From contig CACIWX010000001.1 of NCBI GenBank assembly GCA_902590465.1, positions 1 through 64,000 of the forward strand: 64,000 nt of DNA, in the 5' to 3' direction. This document shows positions 61,229 through 64,000 of the stretch, in pieces. Source of the DNA: an uncultured Pelagibacteraceae bacterium (GTDB lineage Bacteria; Pseudomonadota; Alphaproteobacteria; Pelagibacterales; Pelagibacteraceae). Position 1 is the stretch's first letter. Each line of letters starts with the position of its first letter. The position numbers and the translations under genes are program-made. The notes under the pieces are model-generated. The model searched no databases, had not been told where the DNA came from, and worked only from the letters and a program-made list of their open reading frames with translations.

Positions 61229-61972
61229 ATGCACCAATTTAGAAATTTAAATATTGTACTTACTTTTCTTGTTTGTTTTTTAATAACAACTCCTAAAGCG
61301 ATAGCATCAGATGAATGTTTTGAGAAGGTGAGTAGGTCTATTTTCAAATTTAATATGGCTTTTGACGAAATAATTTTAGAGCCGTTAGCCAAGGGCTATA
61401 ACAAACTGCCAGATCCAGTCAAGAAAGGCACAAGTAATTTTACGTCAAACGTAGCAACTTTATTATCAATACCTAACTCTATGCTGCAGGGGAATATAGA
61501 ACAAGTCGGTCATTCTACAGGTAGCTTCCTCGTAAACTCCACGGTTGGAATATTTGGCTTTTTAAATCCGGCAGAAAAAATGGGTTTAAAACCACATAAA
61601 GAAGATGTAGGCCAAACATTAGGCAAGTATGGTGTGGGACCAGGTTGTTACTTAGTGCTTCCAATTTTAGGCCCATCAACTGCTCGGGACTCATTTGGTC
61701 TAATAGCAGACACTTTTGTTGATCCTTTTGCTCATGTAACAATAAGAGAAAACGAATTATTTGGTGTATCTGGAAATGATTTAGATTATTTTTCTGTAAA
61801 AGGAACAACTGCAATTGATTTTAGAGCAGACAATGTCAATAACTTTGAAAGTTTGGAAAAAAATTCTATTGACTTATATTCCTCATTAAAAAGTATCTAC
61901 TTGCAAGATAGAGAAAATAAAATTAAAAATTCCGTTCAAAATGATGATGAATGGGGAAATTTAGACAACTAA
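61229..61972 (+). CDS. mlaA: MlaA-type outer membrane lipid-asymmetry protein
   Basis: A 247-residue VacJ/MlaA-family protein, which removes phospholipids from the outer leaflet of the outer membrane. Family blocks: 'RSIFKFNMAFDEIILEPLAKGY', 'GTSNFTSNVATLLSIPNSMLQG' and 'EDVGQTLGKYGVGPGCYLVLPILGPSTARD' (quoted by key residues). A signal peptide is present, ending near 'KAIAS', but no lipobox cysteine is in the right place, so it is not an obvious lipoprotein. mlaC follows at eight bases. No mlaD, mlaE or mlaF is in the window. Confidence 0.9.
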   Translation: MHQFRNLNIVLTFLVCFLITTPKAIASDECFEKVSRSIFKFNMAFDEIILEPLAKGYNKLPDPVKKGTSNFTSNVATLLSIPNSMLQGNIEQVGHSTGSFLVNSTVGIFGFLNPAEKMGLKPHKEDVGQTLGKYGVGPGCYLVLPILGPSTARDSFGLIADTFVDPFAHVTIRENELFGVSGNDLDYFSVKGTTAIDFRADNVNNFESLEKNSIDLYSSLKSIYLQDRENKIKNSVQNDDEWGNLDN

Positions 61973-61980
61973 AATAACTA

Positions 61981-62577
61981 ATGAAAAAATTTAGTGTTTA
62001 TTTAATAACTTTATTTTTTTTCATTAAAAGTCCTTTACTTGCTTACAGCTCAAATCCAAAAGATTTTGTAAATGAATTAGTAAATGACGCTATTAGTAAA
62101 TTATCAGATAAAAATCTAAACCAAGAACAAAAAGAAAAGTTTATTGAAGATATAGCAACAGAAAACGTTGATATAAATGCACTGGGTCTTTATACGTTAG
62201 GCGAATTGAGAAAATCATCTAGTGAAAATGATATTTCAAATTTTCAAAAATCATTCGAAAAATACTTTCTTAAAAGTCTAACTTCAAGATTATCAGATTA
62301 TTCATCAAACATATTTGAGATTTTAGGAGAAGATAAAAAAAGTGCTAACTACACAATGATTAATTCAAAGGTAACTCCGAAAGATGGTGGCCCTGAAATT
62401 AAGATTGATTGGAGGATTTATACTAAAAATCCTGATAAACCTTTAATAAGAGATCTAATTGTAGAGGGTTTGAGTCTAGCAAGAACTCAAAAAGAGGAAT
62501 TTGCTTCTATTTTAAGCTCAAATAATAATGACATTAAAGTTTTAATTTCAAAGTTAAACGAATTCGTGAGCAACTAA
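61981..62577 (+). CDS. mlaC: MlaC-type periplasmic phospholipid carrier
   Basis: A 198-residue Ttg2D/MlaC-family protein with an N-terminal signal peptide (cleavage near 'LLAYSS'). The helical front ('PKDFVNELVNDAISKLSDKN') and the beta part with 'INSKVTPKDGGPEIKIDWRIY' and 'RDLIVEGLSLARTQKEEFASIL' (quoted by key residues) fit the family. It shuttles lipids between MlaA and the inner-membrane MlaFEDB complex. It ends three bases from the convergent tRNA gene. Confidence 0.9.
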   Translation: MKKFSVYLITLFFFIKSPLLAYSSNPKDFVNELVNDAISKLSDKNLNQEQKEKFIEDIATENVDINALGLYTLGELRKSSSENDISNFQKSFEKYFLKSLTSRLSDYSSNIFEILGEDKKSANYTMINSKVTPKDGGPEIKIDWRIYTKNPDKPLIRDLIVEGLSLARTQKEEFASILSSNNNDIKVLISKLNEFVSN

Positions 62578-62579
62578 TC

Positions 62580-62656
62580 TGGTGGGCCCGCCAGGACTCG
62601 AACCTGGGACCAATACATTATGAGTGTACTGCTCTAACCAACTGAGCTACAGGCCC
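62580..62656 (-). tRNA. tRNA with CAU anticodon, probably tRNA-Ile2 (lysidine-modified)
   Basis: A 77-nt cloverleaf with encoded CCA: acceptor GGGCCTG/CGGGCCC, D-arm GCTC/GAGC, anticodon stem GTACA/TGTAT with loop CTCATAA, and T-loop TTCGAGT. The anticodon is CAU. Pairs C4-G69 and C5-G68 are those recognised by the TilS lysidine synthetase in E. coli tRNA-Ile2, whereas elongator tRNA-Met differs there. It lies just downstream of rpoD on the same strand. Confidence 0.9.
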
Positions 62657-62685
62657 AAAACATTGCTCTTTTATATCACAATTAA

Positions 62686-64000
62686 TTATTTTTCTAAGAA
62701 ACTTTTTAATTGTTTAGATCTGCTCGGGTGTTTAAGCTTTCTCAATGCTTTTGCTTCAATTTGTCTTATTCTTTCTCTTGTGACTGAAAATTGTAAACCT
62801 ACTTCTTCCAAGGTATGATCTGTGTTCATGCCAATACCAAAACGCATCCTCAAAACTCTTTCTTCTCTTGGAGTCAAAGATGCCAAAATTTTTGTAGTAG
62901 ACTCACTTAGATTTGATTGAATAGCTGTATCTAAAGGCTGTAATGCGTTTTTGTCCTCAATAAAATCTCCTAAACTACTATCCTCTTCATCTCCAACAGG
63001 TGTCTCAAGAGATACAGGTTCTTTTGCAATTTTTAAAACTTTTCTAACTTTTTCTAATGGCATTGCTAATTTTTTTGCTAATTCTTCAGGAGTTGGTTCT
63101 CTTCCAAATTCGCTCATTATTTGACGCTGAGTTCTTACAATTTTATTAATTGTTTCTATCATATGAACAGGAATTCTAATCGTTCTTGCCTGATCAGCTA
63201 TTGATCTTGTTATCGCTTGTCTTATCCACCATGTAGCGTATGTTGAAAATTTATATCCTCGTCTATATTCAAATTTATCGACTGCTTTCATTAGACCTAT
63301 ATTTCCTTCTTGAATAAGATCTAAAAATTGAAGTCCCCTATTGGTGTATTTTTTTGCAATAGAAATTACTAATCGTAAATTAGCTTCCACCATTTCTTTT
63401 TTTGCTATTCTCGACTCTCTTTCACCTTTTTGGATCCTGCTTACTAATTTCTTAAATTCACCTACTGACAAACCAATTTTTTTGCTAAATTCAACTAATC
63501 TGTCCTTAATCTCGGTAAAATCTTTTTTATATTTTTTAAAGAAAGCTTTCCAAGTTATATTTTCTTTTAAAAAGGACTCAAATTTAGGGTTTATTTCGTT
63601 TCCAACATAATATTTTAAAAATTCTTCTCGAGAAATTTTATTATCCATTGCTAACCTTAAAAGAACACCCTCTAGAGAAACAATTTTTTTATTTTCTTTG
63701 TAATGAGATTGAACCAATTCCTCAACAACATGAGGGGCTAGTTGCAAATTTTTAAAATTATCTACTAAAATCTCTTGAATTTTTTTAAAATTTTTATTTT
63801 TTGATACTGATAATTCTTTTGATGCTAATAAACATTCGAGTTTTTCAACTTGATACTTTTGAAGTTTAGAATAATTTTTATTTAATGAGTCTAAAATATT
63901 TATGATTTTAGGTTTAATTTCTTCCTCCATTTTTGCTAGTGAAACATTAAATTCATCATCTTCACTAGTTGGGTTTTCCTCTTTTTTATCTGACTCTACA
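62686..64000 (-). CDS. rpoD: Housekeeping sigma-70 factor (5' end beyond window)
   Basis: The primary sigma factor that directs RNA polymerase to -35/-10 promoters such as those seen at ssrA and bhmT. Regions 2 ('[42 protein letters not shown]'), 3 and 4.2 ('[28 protein letters not shown]') are nearly identical to RpoD consensus (quoted by key residues). The frame is still open at the right edge with an acidic stretch, so region 1.1 lies outside; an internal ATG at 63930 is not the real start. Confidence 0.96.
   Translation of the reverse strand, partial: VESDKKEENPTSEDDEFNVSLAKMEEEIKPKIINILDSLNKNYSKLQKYQVEKLECLLASKELSVSKNKNFKKIQEILVDNFKNLQLAPHVVEELVQSHYKENKKIVSLEGVLLRLAMDNKISREEFLKYYVGNEINPKFESFLKENITWKAFFKKYKKDFTEIKDRLVEFSKKIGLSVGEFKKLVSRIQKGERESRIAKKEMVEANLRLVISIAKKYTNRGLQFLDLIQEGNIGLMKAVDKFEYRRGYKFSTYATWWIRQAITRSIADQARTIRIPVHMIETINKIVRTQRQIMSEFGREPTPEELAKKLAMPLEKVRKVLKIAKEPVSLETPVGDEEDSSLGDFIEDKNALQPLDTAIQSNLSESTTKILASLTPREERVLRMRFGIGMNTDHTLEEVGLQFSVTRERIRQIEAKALRKLKHPSRSKQLKSFLEK

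Overview
The window looks like a chromosomal segment of a streamlined marine alphaproteobacterium of the SAR11 clade (Candidatus Pelagibacter or a close relative). The DNA is very AT-rich, genes are packed with gaps of a few bases or short overlaps, the tmRNA gene has the circularly permuted alphaproteobacterial form, and a SAM-II riboswitch sits in tandem with a SAM-V riboswitch upstream of betaine-homocysteine methyltransferase, an arrangement associated with SAR11. This assignment is inferred from gene content and motifs, not from a database search.

Layout. 0-3.5 kb: thiol genes (cysE, msrB, gshB) around a glutamate-cysteine ligase in two pieces: its N-terminal end points off the left edge on the minus strand, and its C-terminal part lies on the plus strand behind a short piece of a dadA-like gene. 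3.5-6.6 kb: a methionine unit with promoter, SAM-II, terminator, SAM-V, a 21-codon leader ORF, bhmT, a 16-codon ORF, metY and a rhodanese. 6.5-10.7 kb: two paralogous small lipoproteins, then a hydroxyacid dehydrogenase, a DMT exporter and a DadA-type oxidoreductase. 10.8-26.3 kb: a long minus-strand run: bactofilin, rodA, mrdA (frameshifted as given), mreDCB, leuA, ilvCNB, miaA, a DegP-type protease, DUF2065, hflC and hflK. 26.4-29.8 kb: mrp, thyX and a large unknown membrane protein.

29.8-31.6 kb is the accessory pocket: permuted ssrA followed by an islet of very small, mostly membrane-associated genes, with further copies of a hairpin sequence found near the 3' end of ssrA. 31.6-41.5 kb: a MazG-like pyrophosphohydrolase, fumC, an AsmA-like protein, uvrD, an aminopeptidase P, ligA and bamD. 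41.5-59.9 kb is the division and cell wall (dcw) cluster on the minus strand in an unusual version: ftsZ lies directly after mraZ, murE and murF are one fused gene, and ftsA is very divergent. mraZ has a three-repeat MraZ operator overlapping its candidate promoter. 60-64 kb: RNase P RNA, an amidase, mlaA and mlaC, a CAU-anticodon tRNA with Ile2-type acceptor stem, and most of rpoD, cut by the right edge.

How it works together: the window combines sulfur and one-carbon metabolism controlled by SAM-sensing RNA, branched-chain amino acid synthesis, rod-shape and septal wall machinery, and outer membrane upkeep (bamD, lpxC, mlaA, mlaC). The observations most worth following are the leader-ORF and hairpin arrangement between SAM-V and bhmT, the rearranged gshA with its exact 58-bp dadA repeat, the ssrA-linked repeats with micro-genes, and the altered dcw cluster.
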